Part shown: piece by piece, positions 47,668 to 56,963 of the stretch
How the letters are laid out: each line of letters begins with the position of its first letter
Position numbering within the stretch: position 1 is the stretch's first letter
NCBI RefSeq assembly: GCF_017303055.1
Contig: NZ_JAEKJT010000005.1
Span: forward strand, 1-64,000
Source of the DNA: Halomonas litopenaei
GTDB taxonomy: Bacteria > Pseudomonadota > Gammaproteobacteria > Pseudomonadales > Halomonadaceae
DNA length: 64,000 bases
Direction of reading: 5' to 3'
Notes under the pieces: model-generated
What the model saw: the letters and a program-made list of their open reading frames with translations, nothing else
What the model was told of the DNA's origin: nothing
The model's database searches: none
Program-made: the position numbers and the translations under genes

Positions 47668-48057
47668 ATGGCCGACAAGAACATGCGCATTCTGGTGGTG
47701 GACGATTTTCCCACCATGCGACGTATCGTGCGCAGCCTGCTCAAGGAACTGGGCTTCACCAATGTAGAAGAAGCCGAGGACGGACAGGACGGGCTCAACA
47801 AGCTGCGTGAAGGCGGCTACGACTTTGTCGTCTCCGACTGGAACATGCCGAACCTGGACGGCCTCGAGATGCTCAAGACCATCCGCGGCGACGACAGTCT
47901 GAAGGCACTGCCGGTGTTGATGGTGACCGCCGAGGCCAAGAAGGAAAACATCATTGCCGCGGCCCAGGCTGGCGCCAACGGCTATGTGGTCAAGCCCTTC
48001 ACCGCCGCCACCCTGGAAGAAAAGCTGAATAAGATCTTCGAAAAGCTCGGCATGTGA
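47668..48057 (+). CDS. cheY: Chemotaxis response regulator CheY
   Basis: 129 residues, a single receiver domain. All key residues are in the E. coli positions: Asp12-Asp13 ([10 protein letters not shown]), phosphorylated Asp57 ([12 protein letters not shown]), the Thr in MVTAEA and Lys109 ([10 protein letters not shown]). CheY-P binds FliM and changes rotation direction. 39 bases after the third receptor and 26 before cheZ. Confidence 0.96.
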   Translation: MADKNMRILVVDDFPTMRRIVRSLLKELGFTNVEEAEDGQDGLNKLREGGYDFVVSDWNMPNLDGLEMLKTIRGDDSLKALPVLMVTAEAKKENIIAAAQAGANGYVVKPFTAATLEEKLNKIFEKLGM

Positions 48058-48083
48058 CGCCAAGGCGTCACCAGGAGACAACG

Positions 48084-48740
48084 ATGACACACCCGCAGAT
48101 CGCCAGCGCCAACTCCGGTGCACAAGGCGACGACCTGGTCCAGCGCATTGGCCAGCTGACCCGCATGCTGCGCGAAAGCATGCGTGAGCTGGGCCTGGAC
48201 AAGGAGATCGAAAAGGCCGCAGAGGCCATCCCCGACGCTCGTGATCGTCTCAGCTACGTGGCCAGCATGACGGAGCAGGCCGCAGAACGTTCACTCAACG
48301 CCATCGATCGCGCCCAGCCTCTGCAGGATAGCCTGAGCGAGCATGCCCAGGCCCTGGACGAGCGCTGGCAGGCCTGGTTCGACGCTCCCAAGGAGCTGGA
48401 CGACGCCCGCGACCTGGTCAGCGACACTCGCGCCTACCTGGCGATGGTGCCGGAAAACACCCAGGCCACCCAGAAGGAGCTGCTGGAAATCTTGATGGCA
48501 CAGGATTTTCAGGACCTCACTGGCCAGGTGATCAAGCGCATGATGGACGTCATCCGTGAGATCGAGGACCAGCTGGTGCAGGTGCTCATCGACAATGTGC
48601 CTGATACGGATGCCCGCGACAGCCTGCGGCGGCGCAACGAGGACTCGCTGCTCAACGGCCCGCAGATCAAGCCGGAAAGCAGCGACGTGGTGGCCAGTCA
48701 GGACCAGGTCGACGATCTGCTGGACGAGCTTGGCTTCTAA
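48084..48740 (+). CDS. cheZ: CheY-P phosphatase CheZ
   Basis: 218 residues from the ATG at 48084 (CAGGAGA site); an in-frame ATG 10 codons upstream has no ribosome site. Catalytic helix [25 protein letters not shown] with the Gln that attacks, and the CheY-binding C-terminal peptide [13 protein letters not shown]. Speeds up dephosphorylation of CheY-P. Confidence 0.95.
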   Translation: MTHPQIASANSGAQGDDLVQRIGQLTRMLRESMRELGLDKEIEKAAEAIPDARDRLSYVASMTEQAAERSLNAIDRAQPLQDSLSEHAQALDERWQAWFDAPKELDDARDLVSDTRAYLAMVPENTQATQKELLEILMAQDFQDLTGQVIKRMMDVIREIEDQLVQVLIDNVPDTDARDSLRRRNEDSLLNGPQIKPESSDVVASQDQVDDLLDELGF

Positions 48741-48857
48741 GCTCACGCCGTTGTCCATACGCCTGGTGACAGGCCTGACGCCCGCGTGATCGCCGACGAC
48801 ATCGTTCGGCTGCGGCGCTGATCCGGCGTCTGACCGTCCTTCCCAGGAATGTCTCTG

Positions 48858-48883
48858 GGCTTACCTCCATCCGGGGGTAAGCC
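48858..48883 (+). terminator. Hairpin after cheZ, probable terminator
   Basis: GGCTTACC (48858-48865) pairs perfectly with GGTAAGCC (48876-48883); three further pairs inside leave a four-base loop. The following bases are T-rich but have no tight T run. It lies in the 229-base gap before flhB, which otherwise shows nothing. Confidence 0.55.
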
Positions 48884-48969
48884 TGCGTTCTCGTCATCTT
48901 TTCGAGCCTTTGATCTGGCTAACAGCGGCGACAATGGGTCATACCAGAATCTGTGCCCATTGACTGCCC

Positions 48970-50148
48970 ATGGCCGATAGCGCGAGCGATCAGGAAAAGA
49001 CCGAAGAGGCCACCCCCCGGCGCCTGGAGAAGGCCAGGGAGGAGGGCCAGGTAGCCCGTTCCCGCGAGCTGGCCACCTTTATGCTGCTGCTGGGCGGCGT
49101 GGTCGGGCTGTGGTCGATGGGTGCCATGCTCTACGGTCAGCTAGGTTCGGTCATGGAGCAGGCCTTCTTGTTCGAGCGGCGCGAGGCCATGGAAACCATG
49201 CCGATGCTGTCCCAGGCCCTCGACCTGGGTAGCCGCACCCTGATCAGCCTGATTCCCCTGTTCCTGCTGCTGACACTGATCGCGCTGGTGGCGCCGGCGC
49301 TGCTGGGAGGCTGGCTGGTGTCGGCCAAGTCGCTCAAGCCGCAGCTGTCCAAGCTCAACCCCGCCAAGGGGCTCAAGCGGATGTTCTCGACCCACGCCCT
49401 GGCAGAGCTGGCCAAGGCCATTGCCAAGTCGGTACTGGTCGGCGGCGTCGGCCTGGGCTACGTCTATCTGCATAAGGGCGATGCGCTGGGCCTGATGGAG
49501 ATGCCGATCGCCGCCGCCCTGGCCGCAGCGATGCGCATGGCGGCCGAAGCCAGCGCCTTGATGGTGCTGACCCTGGTGGTGGTGATCCTGATCGATGTGC
49601 CGTATCAGCTCTGGAGCCATGCCAAGAAGCTGCGCATGAGCAAGGAAGAGATCAAGCAGGAACACAAGGAATCCGAGGGCGACCCCCAGGTCAAGGGCCG
49701 CATTCGTCAGCAGCAGCAGGCCATGGCCCGCGGACGCATGATGAGCAAGGTGCCCGAGGCCGATGTGGTCGTGACCAACCCCACCCACTTCGCCGTGGCC
49801 TTGAGTTACCGCGAGGGCAACATGGGCGCGCCGCGGGTGGTGGCCAAGGGAGCCGACGCGGTGGCCGCACGCATCCGCGACCTGGCCCAGGAGGCTGGGG
49901 TGCCGCTGCTGGAGGCGCCGCCACTGGCAAGAACGCTCTACCGCCACGTGGATCTCGATCGCGAGATCCCCATGGCGCTGTATACCGCCGTGGCTGAGGT
50001 GCTGGCCTGGGCCTTCGGCCTCAAGCGAGCCGCCAGCGAGGGCGAGGCCCCGCCCCCTGCCCCCACGGCCATCGCCGTTCCCGACGAGCTGGCCGTGGCC
50101 GCCGATGCGCCCGAACAGGACGTGACTACCGATGAGAGACAGCCATGA
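48970..50148 (+). CDS. flhB: Flagellar export gate protein FlhB
   Basis: 392 residues. Start ADSASDQEKTEEATPRRLEKAREEGQVARSREL is diagnostic; four membrane segments follow, then the cytoplasmic domain with the self-cleaving NPTH (VVVTNPTHFAVALSYREG) that switches export from hook to filament proteins. The tail after about residue 355 is Ala/Pro-rich. First gene of flhB-flhA-flhE-fliA. Confidence 0.96.
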   Translation: MADSASDQEKTEEATPRRLEKAREEGQVARSRELATFMLLLGGVVGLWSMGAMLYGQLGSVMEQAFLFERREAMETMPMLSQALDLGSRTLISLIPLFLLLTLIALVAPALLGGWLVSAKSLKPQLSKLNPAKGLKRMFSTHALAELAKAIAKSVLVGGVGLGYVYLHKGDALGLMEMPIAAALAAAMRMAAEASALMVLTLVVVILIDVPYQLWSHAKKLRMSKEEIKQEHKESEGDPQVKGRIRQQQQAMARGRMMSKVPEADVVVTNPTHFAVALSYREGNMGAPRVVAKGADAVAARIRDLAQEAGVPLLEAPPLARTLYRHVDLDREIPMALYTAVAEVLAWAFGLKRAASEGEAPPPAPTAIAVPDELAVAADAPEQDVTTDERQP

Positions 50149-50191
50149 CCGCTGACACCAGCACCCGATCCAGGCTTGACGGAGCTCGCGG

Positions 50192-52273
50192 ATGAAGTCG
50201 TTTTCCCAGTATCTGACGCGCCGCGACTGGATGGCCGAGGTGCCAATGAAGGTGCTGGCCGGGCCGCTGCTGATCATCATGATCCTGTCGATGATGATCC
50301 TGCCGCTGCCGCCCTTCGCGCTGGATCTGTTCTTCACCTTCAACATCGCCCTGGCGGTGATGGTGCTGCTGGTCAGCATGTTCACCGAGAAGCCGCTGGA
50401 CTTCGCTGCCTTCCCGGCGGTGCTGCTGTTCACCACCCTGCTCAGGCTGTCACTCAACGTCGCCTCGACCCGGGTCGTGCTGATGAATGGCCACGAAGGT
50501 GGAGACGCCGCGGGCAAGGTGATCGAGGCCTTCGGCCAGTTCCTGGTCGGCGGCAATTTCGCCGTGGGGCTGGTGGTCTTCCTGATCCTGGTGATCATCA
50601 ACTTCATGGTCATCACCAAGGGCGCGGGGCGTATCGCCGAAGTGGGCGCTCGCTTCATGCTGGATGCCATGCCCGGCAAGCAGATGGCCATCGACGCCGA
50701 TCTCAACGCCGGCTTGATCGGCGAGGAAGACGCCAAGCGTCGGCGTGCCGAAGTGGCCCAGGAAGCCGACTTCTACGGCTCCATGGATGGTGCCAGCAAG
50801 TTCGTGCGCGGCGACGCTATGGCGGGCCTGGTGATCATGGTGGTCAACGTCCTTGGTGGCCTGATGATCGGCCTGATGCAGTACGACATGGCCTTTTCCG
50901 ACGCCGCTCGCACTTACATCCTGCTGACCATTGGCGACGGTCTGGTTGCCCAGATCCCGGCCCTGGTCATCTCCACCGCCGCCGGCGTCACGGTCTCACG
51001 GGTCAACACCGACCAGGACGTGGGCCAGCAGATGATCAGCCAGCTGTTCGTCAATCCCAAGGTACTGCTGCTGGCCGCTGGAGTGATGGGCCTGCTCGGT
51101 CTTGTGCCGGGCATGCCCAACCTGGTCTTCCTGCTGTTCACGGGTCTGCTGGCAGGACTTGCCTGGTGGCTGTCGCGGCAGTCCGAGAAACGCCTGGTGG
51201 AAGAGCAGGAAAGCGCAACGCCGGCACCTCCCACCGAAGCCCCGGAGGCCAGCTGGGATGATGTGCAGCTGGTCGACACCCTGGGTCTTGAGGTGGGACA
51301 TCGCTTGATTCCCCTGGTCGATGCCCGCCAGCAGGGTGAGCTGCTGGGGCGGATCAAGAGTGTGCGCAAGAAGTTTGCCCAGGAAGTCGGCTTTCTTCCA
51401 CCGGTGGTCCATATTCGCGACAACCTGGAGCTCGACGCCTCGACCTATCGCGTCACCCTCAAGGGGGCAGAGATCGGCCGCGCCGAAGCCTGGCCAGGCC
51501 GCTGGCTGGCCATCGACCCCGGTCAGGTGTCCGGCGAGCTGGAAGGCACGCCGACCCAGGACCCCGCCTTTGGCCTGCCTGCCATCTGGATCGATGCCAG
51601 CCAGCGTGAGCGCGCTCAGGTCTATGGCTACACCGTGGTCGACGCCAGCACCGTAGTGGCCACCCACCTCAATCACCTGCTGCATCGTCATGCGTCCGAG
51701 ATGCTGGGTCGCCAGGAAGTACAGAAACTGCTCGACAAGCTGGGCAGTGAACAGAAGTCACTGGTGGAAGAGGTGGTTCCCAAGGCGCTATCACTGACCG
51801 CGTTCACCCGGGTATTGCAGCAGCTGCTGGACGAGGATGTGTCGATCCGCGACCTGCGCACGATTCTCGATACCCTGGCAGAGCACGCTACTCATCAACA
51901 GGACCCCACCGAGCTGACGGCGCTGGTGAGGATTGCCCTGGGCCGGGCCATCACCGAGCAGTGGTTTGCCGGCCAGGCGTCCCTCAACGTCATCGGCCTC
52001 GAACCTCAGCTGGAGCAGGTACTGAATCAGGCGATGAACGGCAACGGTGCGCTCGAACCGGGGCTGGCCCAGACCCTGATGGACCAGACCGAGGCCGCCC
52101 TGGCTCGTCACGAAGCGACCGGCGAGCCGCCGGTCCTGGTGGTATCGCCGAACATGCGTCCAGTGCTGGCGCGCTTCCTGCGTCGGCGCCTGCGTCACCT
52201 GGTGGTGATGTCCCAGGCCGAAATTCCAGACGACAGGCTACTGCGCGTCACTCATCAAGTGGGGGGCATGTGA
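50192..52273 (+). CDS. flhA: Flagellar export gate protein FlhA
   Basis: 693 residues, the normal length. About eight membrane segments in the first 320 residues, including FTFNIALAVMVLLVSMFTEKPLDFAAFPAVLLFTTLLRLSLNVASTRVVL and the FHIPEP-family core (QKMAIDADLNAGLI region), then the large cytoplasmic domain that docks chaperone-substrate complexes. The stop overlaps the GTG of flhE. Confidence 0.97.
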   Translation: MKSFSQYLTRRDWMAEVPMKVLAGPLLIIMILSMMILPLPPFALDLFFTFNIALAVMVLLVSMFTEKPLDFAAFPAVLLFTTLLRLSLNVASTRVVLMNGHEGGDAAGKVIEAFGQFLVGGNFAVGLVVFLILVIINFMVITKGAGRIAEVGARFMLDAMPGKQMAIDADLNAGLIGEEDAKRRRAEVAQEADFYGSMDGASKFVRGDAMAGLVIMVVNVLGGLMIGLMQYDMAFSDAARTYILLTIGDGLVAQIPALVISTAAGVTVSRVNTDQDVGQQMISQLFVNPKVLLLAAGVMGLLGLVPGMPNLVFLLFTGLLAGLAWWLSRQSEKRLVEEQESATPAPPTEAPEASWDDVQLVDTLGLEVGHRLIPLVDARQQGELLGRIKSVRKKFAQEVGFLPPVVHIRDNLELDASTYRVTLKGAEIGRAEAWPGRWLAIDPGQVSGELEGTPTQDPAFGLPAIWIDASQRERAQVYGYTVVDASTVVATHLNHLLHRHASEMLGRQEVQKLLDKLGSEQKSLVEEVVPKALSLTAFTRVLQQLLDEDVSIRDLRTILDTLAEHATHQQDPTELTALVRIALGRAITEQWFAGQASLNVIGLEPQLEQVLNQAMNGNGALEPGLAQTLMDQTEAALARHEATGEPPVLVVSPNMRPVLARFLRRRLRHLVVMSQAEIPDDRLLRVTHQVGGM

Positions 52274-52680
52274 ACCGCTTCCTGCGTCGCACCGTTAGCG
52301 CTGCCGCTGTGGCCATCGCGGTCGTGCTGGCAAGTGCCACCGCCGTGGCCTTTCCGGGCGCCTGGACCGCCAGTGCTCCGCGCCTGTCCGTCGCCTCCAG
52401 CCAACTGGAGCGTGATTCAGCGGCGCTGGCACCGCCCGCCGGACACGCCGATGGTGTCGTCGAGCGAGTGGTCTGGCGCTATCGTCAGGCCCCTGGCGCA
52501 GGCCTGTTGGCACGCCTGTGCCACGGCCATCGCTGCGTACGCCTGAACGCCGCGCGTGGCAGCACCGAGGCCTTTGCCGGGCTCGCCGCCGCCGGCCCCT
52601 TCGTCTTTCGTTTTCGTCTGGCGGAGGGTGCGCCACCGCAGACGGTCGAGGGCATGACCGTGATCGTCAATCACCGTTGA
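52270..52680 (+). CDS. flhE: FlhE, periplasmic flagellar protein
   Basis: 136 residues from a GTG overlapping the flhA stop. Signal peptide (FLRRTVSAAAVAIAVVLASATAVA), then FlhE features: GAWTASAPRLSVAS, VVWRYRQAPGAGLLARLCHGHRCVRLN with its two close cysteines, and the end VIVNHR. In enterobacteria FlhE is a periplasmic protein needed to avoid proton leak through the export gate. Too weakly conserved to be certain from sequence alone, but the place after flhA is the standard one. Confidence 0.85.
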   Translation: MNRFLRRTVSAAAVAIAVVLASATAVAFPGAWTASAPRLSVASSQLERDSAALAPPAGHADGVVERVVWRYRQAPGAGLLARLCHGHRCVRLNAARGSTEAFAGLAAAGPFVFRFRLAEGAPPQTVEGMTVIVNHR

Positions 52681-52702
52681 CGCTGTCGCCGAGGACAATG
52701 CC

Positions 52703-53404
52703 ATGTACACCGCTCAAGGCAGAATGGAGCACCAATCCCAGCTTGAGGCCTACCTTCCCATGGTGCGCCGACAGGCTCTGGCGCTGCAGGTCAAACTCCC
52801 CGCCGGGGTGGACCTGGACGACCTGATTCAGGCTGGCATCGTCGGTCTGCTGGAAGCCCTGGGGCGCTTTGACGCCAGCCAGGGCGCCCAGTTCTCGACC
52901 TTTGCCAGCCAGCGCGTACGCGGCGCCATGCTGGACGAACTGCGCAGCCGCGACTGGCTGCCGCGCAGTGTGCGGCGCCAGGCGAGGGCCCTGGATCAAG
53001 CCACCCGGGAGCTGCAGCAACGCCTGGGCCGCGCCCCCGAAGAGCATGAAATAGCGGCCGCCCTTGATATGGACCTGGTCAGCTATCGGCGCTTGCTCGG
53101 CGACGTCAACAACGGCCAGCTGATGCCCTTCGAGGAACTGCTGGCCGAAGGCAACGAGCACCGTTTCAGCGACCAGATTGCTGCTGCGCCGCTGGCAGAC
53201 CTGTTGGACGGAGAGCGCCGCGAGGCCCTGGTCGAAGCGATTGCCGCCCTGCCAGAGCGCGAGCAGCTGTTGATGGGGCTCTACTATCAGGAAGAGCTCA
53301 ACCTGAAGGAGATCGGCGCCGTGCTGGGGGTCAGCGAATCGCGGGTGTGTCAGCTCCACAGCCAGGCCGTCAGCCGTCTGCGGGGCTATCTCGCCGACTA
53401 CTGA
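52703..53404 (+). CDS. fliA: Flagellar sigma factor FliA (sigma-28)
   Basis: 233 residues. Region 2 (MVRRQALALQVKLPAGVDLDDLIQAGIVGLLEALGRFDASQGAQFSTFASQRVRGAMLDELRSRDW), region 3 and region 4 (LYYQEELNLKEIGAVLGVSESRVCQLHSQAVSRLRGYL) are all present. It reads the promoters of the type TAAAGTTT-N11-GCCGATAA listed here and is held by FlgM. 22 bases after flhE; more often fliA lies near fliC or after flhF-fleN. Confidence 0.96.
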   Translation: MYTAQGRMEHQSQLEAYLPMVRRQALALQVKLPAGVDLDDLIQAGIVGLLEALGRFDASQGAQFSTFASQRVRGAMLDELRSRDWLPRSVRRQARALDQATRELQQRLGRAPEEHEIAAALDMDLVSYRRLLGDVNNGQLMPFEELLAEGNEHRFSDQIAAAPLADLLDGERREALVEAIAALPEREQLLMGLYYQEELNLKEIGAVLGVSESRVCQLHSQAVSRLRGYLADY

Positions 53405-53473
53405 GGCGCTGGTGCAAGGCCCTCTGAAGTCACCCTGTGGGCAAGAGTGTCCCGCTTTCACTCGCGCTCAAAC

Positions 53474-53517
53474 ATAGCCAGCTCTTATCAGGATCATCAG
53501 GCCATTCAATTTATCCT
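53474..53517 (+). promoter_or_regulatory. OxyR-like box and -10 of ahpC
   Basis: ATAG (53474), TTAT (53485), ATCA (53496) and CAAT (53507) are spaced by exactly 7 bases and match the OxyR pattern ATAG-N7-CTAT-N7-ATAG-N7-CTAT at 12 of 16 positions. A -10-like TATCCT follows at 53512-53517, with no good -35, as expected for an activated promoter. Confidence 0.6.
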
Positions 53518-53585
53518 ATCGTCCGAATCTGCGTAAGGTATGCCCTGTCTTCAGACAACACACCCATCGCTCAAAGGAGACGGGA

Positions 53586-54149
53586 ATGTCCCTGATCAAC
53601 ACCGAAGTCAAGCCGTTCAAGGCCACCGCTTACCACAATGGCGAGTTTGTCGACGTCACCAGCGACAACCTGAAGGGCCAGTGGAGCGTCGTCTTCTTCT
53701 ATCCGGCCGACTTCACCTTCGTCTGCCCGACCGAGCTTGGTGATCTGGCGGACAACTACGAAGAGTTCAAGAAGCTGGGCGTGGAAATCTACAGCGTTTC
53801 CACCGACACCCACTTCACCCACAAGGCGTGGCACGACAGCTCCGAGACCATCGGCAAGCTGCAGTTCCCGATGATTGCTGACCCGACTCTGACCATTTCG
53901 CGCAACTTTGAAGTGCTGATCGAAGAAGACGGTCTGGCTGAGCGTGGCACCTTCGTCATCGATCCGGAAGGCAAGATCCAGATCGTCGAGATCAACGCTG
54001 GCAACATCGGCCGTAATGCCGAAGAGCTGCTGCGCAAGGTCAAGGCTGCTCAGTACGTCGCCGCTCACCCGAACGAAGTGTGCCCGGCGAAGTGGAAGGA
54101 AGGCGAAGAGACTCTCGCTCCGTCTCTGGACCTGGTCGGCAAGATCTAA
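53586..54149 (+). CDS. ahpC: Alkyl hydroperoxide reductase peroxiredoxin AhpC
   Basis: 187 residues, typical 2-Cys peroxiredoxin. Peroxidatic Cys in [17 protein letters not shown] (about residue 47) and resolving Cys in [10 protein letters not shown] (about 166). Reduces peroxides in the cytoplasm and is recycled by AhpF. Strong AAAGGAG ribosome site. Codon use looks optimised (many GCT, GGT and CGT), fitting high expression. Confidence 0.97.
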   Translation: MSLINTEVKPFKATAYHNGEFVDVTSDNLKGQWSVVFFYPADFTFVCPTELGDLADNYEEFKKLGVEIYSVSTDTHFTHKAWHDSSETIGKLQFPMIADPTLTISRNFEVLIEEDGLAERGTFVIDPEGKIQIVEINAGNIGRNAEELLRKVKAAQYVAAHPNEVCPAKWKEGEETLAPSLDLVGKI

Positions 54150-54169
54150 ACCTCGCCGATATGCAGTAC

Positions 54170-54208
54170 GGCGCCTCCTGCGAGGCGCCTGTCATCCCGC
54201 TGGGATGA
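54170..54208 (+). terminator. Two hairpins between ahpC and ahpF
   Basis: GGCGCCTC with GAGGCGCC (54170-54189) and TCATCCC with GGGATGA (54192-54208) are perfect stems placed back to back, followed by a T/C-rich stretch. Likely a partial terminator that lets some transcription through to ahpF. The rest of the 264-base gap shows nothing. Confidence 0.6.
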
Positions 54209-54413
54209 TCTCCCTTTTCCCCACCGGGCTCCTCGTCCCGGTCATCCTACCAGTCGCGCAAGCGAGATCGGGTCCCTGCGGGTTTGGAGGGGTTCGGTGG
54301 GGATTCTGCGGCCTGCTCAACGCCCACGCAGCTTGCGCTCAAGCGCGTGACCGAGTGAAGCCGAGTCCGCCGCAGAGTTTTACTTTCCCATAGATACCAG
54401 GATTGCCGCTGTC

Positions 54414-55970
54414 ATGTTGGACGACTCTCTCAAGCAACAGCTGAAAGCCTATCTCGAACGCGTCACTCGCCCCTTCGAGCTTGTCGCCACTCTGGATGAC
54501 GGCGACAAGTCCAAGGAACTCCACGGTCTGCTGAGCGATATTGCCGCACTCAGTGACCATATCAGCCTGTCCACCGACGGCCAGGACCAGCGCGCGCCCT
54601 CCTTTGCCCTGCATCGCGACGGTGCCCCTACCGGGGTGGTGTTTGCCGGTATCCCGATGGGCCACGAATTCACTTCGCTGGTGCTGGCACTGCTGCAGGT
54701 GGGTGGCCATCCGCCCAAGGCCAGCGAAGACGTGATCGAACAGATCACGTCCCTCGATGCGGACATGCACTTCGAGACCTACTTCTCGCTGTCGTGCCAG
54801 AACTGCCCGGACGTGGTCCAGGCGCTGAACCTGATGGCTATCCTGAATCCGCGCATCTCCCACGATGCCATCGATGGCGCGCTGTTCCAGGACGAAGTGG
54901 CATCCCGCGAAATCATGTCGGTGCCCAGTGTCTATCTGAACGGGGCGCCCTTCGACCAGGGCCGCATGACGCTCGAACAGATTCTGGCCAAGGTCGACAC
55001 CGGCGCGGAACAACGCGAAGCCGAGAAGCTGTCCGCCAAGCAGGCCTTCGATGTGCTGACCATCGGTGGTGGCCCCGCCGGTGCCGCCGCCTCGATCTAC
55101 GCGGCGCGCAAGGGCATTCGCACTGGTGTGGCGGCAGACCGCTTTGGTGGTCAGGTACTCGATACCATGGCCATCGAGAACTTCATCTCGGTGCAGGAGA
55201 CCGAAGGTCCCAAGCTCGCCACGGCGCTGGAAGAACACGTCAAGCAGTACGATGTGGATATCATGAATCTGCAGCGGGCTGTGGAACTGGTACCGGCCAG
55301 CACCCCGGGCGGCGAGCATGAGGTCCGCTTTGCCTCCGGTGCCAGCCTGCGCTCCAAGACCCTGATCCTGGCCACCGGTGCCCGCTGGCGCGAAATGAAC
55401 GTGCCCGGCGAGTCCGAGTACCGCAATCGCGGCGTCGCCTATTGCCCCCATTGCGATGGCCCCCTGTACAAGGGCAAGCGGGTTGCGGTCATCGGCGGTG
55501 GCAACTCCGGCGTCGAGGCTGCCATCGACCTCGCGGGCATCGTCTCCCACGTGACCTTGTTCGAGTTCATGGACGAGCTGCGTGCCGATGCCGTGCTGCA
55601 GAAGAAACTGCGCAGCCTGCCCAATGTCGAGATCATTTCCGGGGCTCGCACCACCGAGATCAACGGCGACGGCAATCGCGTCACCGGCCTCAGCTACGAA
55701 GAGCGCTCCAGCGGCGAACTCAAGACGGTCGAGCTGGAAGGTGTCTTCGTGCAGATCGGCCTGGTACCCAACACCGAGTGGCTGAAGGATTCTCCGATCG
55801 AACTGTCTGAGCGCGGCGAGATCGTGACCGACGCCCACGCCATGACCTCAGTGCCGGGCATCTTTGCTGCTGGCGACGTCACTACCGTGCCGTACAAGCA
55901 GATCGTCATTGCCGTCGGTGAAGGCGCCACCGCTGCTCTCGGTGCCTTTGACTACCTGATCCGGCAGTAG
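54414..55970 (+). CDS. ahpF: Alkyl hydroperoxide reductase flavoprotein AhpF
   Basis: 518 residues. N-terminal double-thioredoxin domain with the redox pair SCQNCPD (about residues 129-132), then the FAD domain ([19 protein letters not shown]), the thioredoxin-reductase-like pair YCPHCDGP, the NAD(P) loop [18 protein letters not shown] and the C-terminal [36 protein letters not shown]. Passes electrons from NADH to AhpC. Confidence 0.97.
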   Translation: MLDDSLKQQLKAYLERVTRPFELVATLDDGDKSKELHGLLSDIAALSDHISLSTDGQDQRAPSFALHRDGAPTGVVFAGIPMGHEFTSLVLALLQVGGHPPKASEDVIEQITSLDADMHFETYFSLSCQNCPDVVQALNLMAILNPRISHDAIDGALFQDEVASREIMSVPSVYLNGAPFDQGRMTLEQILAKVDTGAEQREAEKLSAKQAFDVLTIGGGPAGAAASIYAARKGIRTGVAADRFGGQVLDTMAIENFISVQETEGPKLATALEEHVKQYDVDIMNLQRAVELVPASTPGGEHEVRFASGASLRSKTLILATGARWREMNVPGESEYRNRGVAYCPHCDGPLYKGKRVAVIGGGNSGVEAAIDLAGIVSHVTLFEFMDELRADAVLQKKLRSLPNVEIISGARTTEINGDGNRVTGLSYEERSSGELKTVELEGVFVQIGLVPNTEWLKDSPIELSERGEIVTDAHAMTSVPGIFAAGDVTTVPYKQIVIAVGEGATAALGAFDYLIRQ

Positions 55971-56129
55971 CAAGCACTGAATACATGAGCCCAGCGATGC
56001 CTGGCACCCGCCGTGCAGCGACTCGACCATGCAGGCATTTGTGCAGCGTTCGAGTAAGGAAATCGCCGGCATCGAGACGTAACGACGTTCCCTGACGACA
56101 TCGCAAGGCCCCCTTGCCCCTGCGATGTC

Positions 56130-56180
56130 CACGACCTGGAAGGTCGTGACTAGCCTGCCGCCCTCCGGGGCGGCTTTTTT
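56130..56180 (+). terminator. Rho-independent terminator after ahpF
   Basis: GCCGCCC (56157-56163) pairs with GGGCGGC (56168-56174), followed by six T. A further perfect hairpin (CACGACCT with AGGTCGTG, 56130-56148) precedes it. It separates ahpF from the convergent rraA-like gene. Confidence 0.9.
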
Positions 56181-56206
56181 ATGCGCTCCAGAGCAATAGC
56201 CGCCCA

Positions 56207-56869
56207 TCACACCGTGGCGGCGTTCACCAGGGCAGAAGCACCGCTGATATCTGGCAGGCACTCGCCCGCGGCCAAGCGCTCCAGGATGATCTCTTCCTGC
56301 CGCTGTAGCTCCAGGGTGTGATCGATCACTGCGTCGACCTCCGAGGGGGGGATGACCACCACGCCATTCTCGTCGGCCAGTACCACATCTCCCGCTGACA
56401 CCACTACACCGCCGACGCTGACCGGCAGATTCATCGCGCCGCCCTGGTTGGCAAGCTTGGTGGTCAACGACGAGACACCGCGACTCCACACCGGAAAGCG
56501 CTTGGCCCTTATGGTCGCAAGGTCCGTGGCGGTGCCATCGATGATCACCCCGGCCAGTCCCAGACGAGAGCCAACCTCGGTCAGTACGCCACCCCAGCAG
56601 GCGTGATGTCGGTCGCCCTGACGGTCAATCACCAGGACGTCTCCCGGGCGCAGCAGACGCATCGCATGGTTGAGCAGGGTGCCATCCCCTGGTGGCAGTG
56701 ACAGGGTGACGGCCACGCCGGCAACACGCACCTCATCGAGCTGACAGCGTATCTCGGGATCGATAAAGCCGCTCTCGCGGAAATGGCCGATGGTGGCGGT
56801 CTCGCACATCAGCAGGCGCTCGTGACGGGCTGCCTCCAGTGGGGCAGGAAGATCAGCAATGGTGTACAT
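56207..56869 (-). CDS. RraA-family protein (HMG/CHA aldolase or oxaloacetate decarboxylase-like)
   Basis: 220 residues of the RraA/demethylmenaquinone methyltransferase-like fold. Motifs: GDGTLLNHAMRLLRPGDVLVIDRQGD, WGGVLTEVGSRLGLAGVIIDGTATDL, and SVGGVVVSAGDVVLADENGVVVIP. Relatives cleave 4-hydroxy-4-methyl-2-oxoglutarate or decarboxylate oxaloacetate with a divalent metal. The conserved Arg of DGxxRD is a Thr here (DGTATD), so activity may differ. It follows the TRAP genes on the same strand, about 95 bases after dctM, with its own GGGAG site and a palindrome (CGTAAT-GCC-ATTACG, 56878-56892) just upstream. Confidence 0.8.
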   Translation of the reverse strand: MYTIADLPAPLEAARHERLLMCETATIGHFRESGFIDPEIRCQLDEVRVAGVAVTLSLPPGDGTLLNHAMRLLRPGDVLVIDRQGDRHHACWGGVLTEVGSRLGLAGVIIDGTATDLATIRAKRFPVWSRGVSSLTTKLANQGGAMNLPVSVGGVVVSAGDVVLADENGVVVIPPSEVDAVIDHTLELQRQEEIILERLAAGECLPDISGASALVNAATV

Positions 56870-56963
56870 GTAACTCCCGTAATGCCATTACGTAACTAGC
56901 ACGTTAACGGCTTGCAATGATGATTGAGGACCGCTGAGGCCGGTTGAGTAGGTAGCGCCAGGA

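Noticed and set aside
46156..48123. Long minus-strand open frame (655 codons)
   Set aside because: Antisense to the third receptor and cheY; translation is a mirror of the conserved receptor sequence with no domain of its own. Similar antisense frames over the other two receptors and cheA were dropped for the same reason.
49141..50736. Minus-strand open frame of 531 codons over flhB and flhA
   Set aside because: Shadow of the export-gate genes; no ribosome site and low-complexity product.
54158..54166. GCCGATA after ahpC as a sigma-28 promoter
   Set aside because: No -35 box at the 11-base spacing used by the other seven.
54339..55838. Minus-strand open frame of 499 codons over ahpF
   Set aside because: Antisense to an unmistakable ahpF; His/Gln/Gly-rich shadow.
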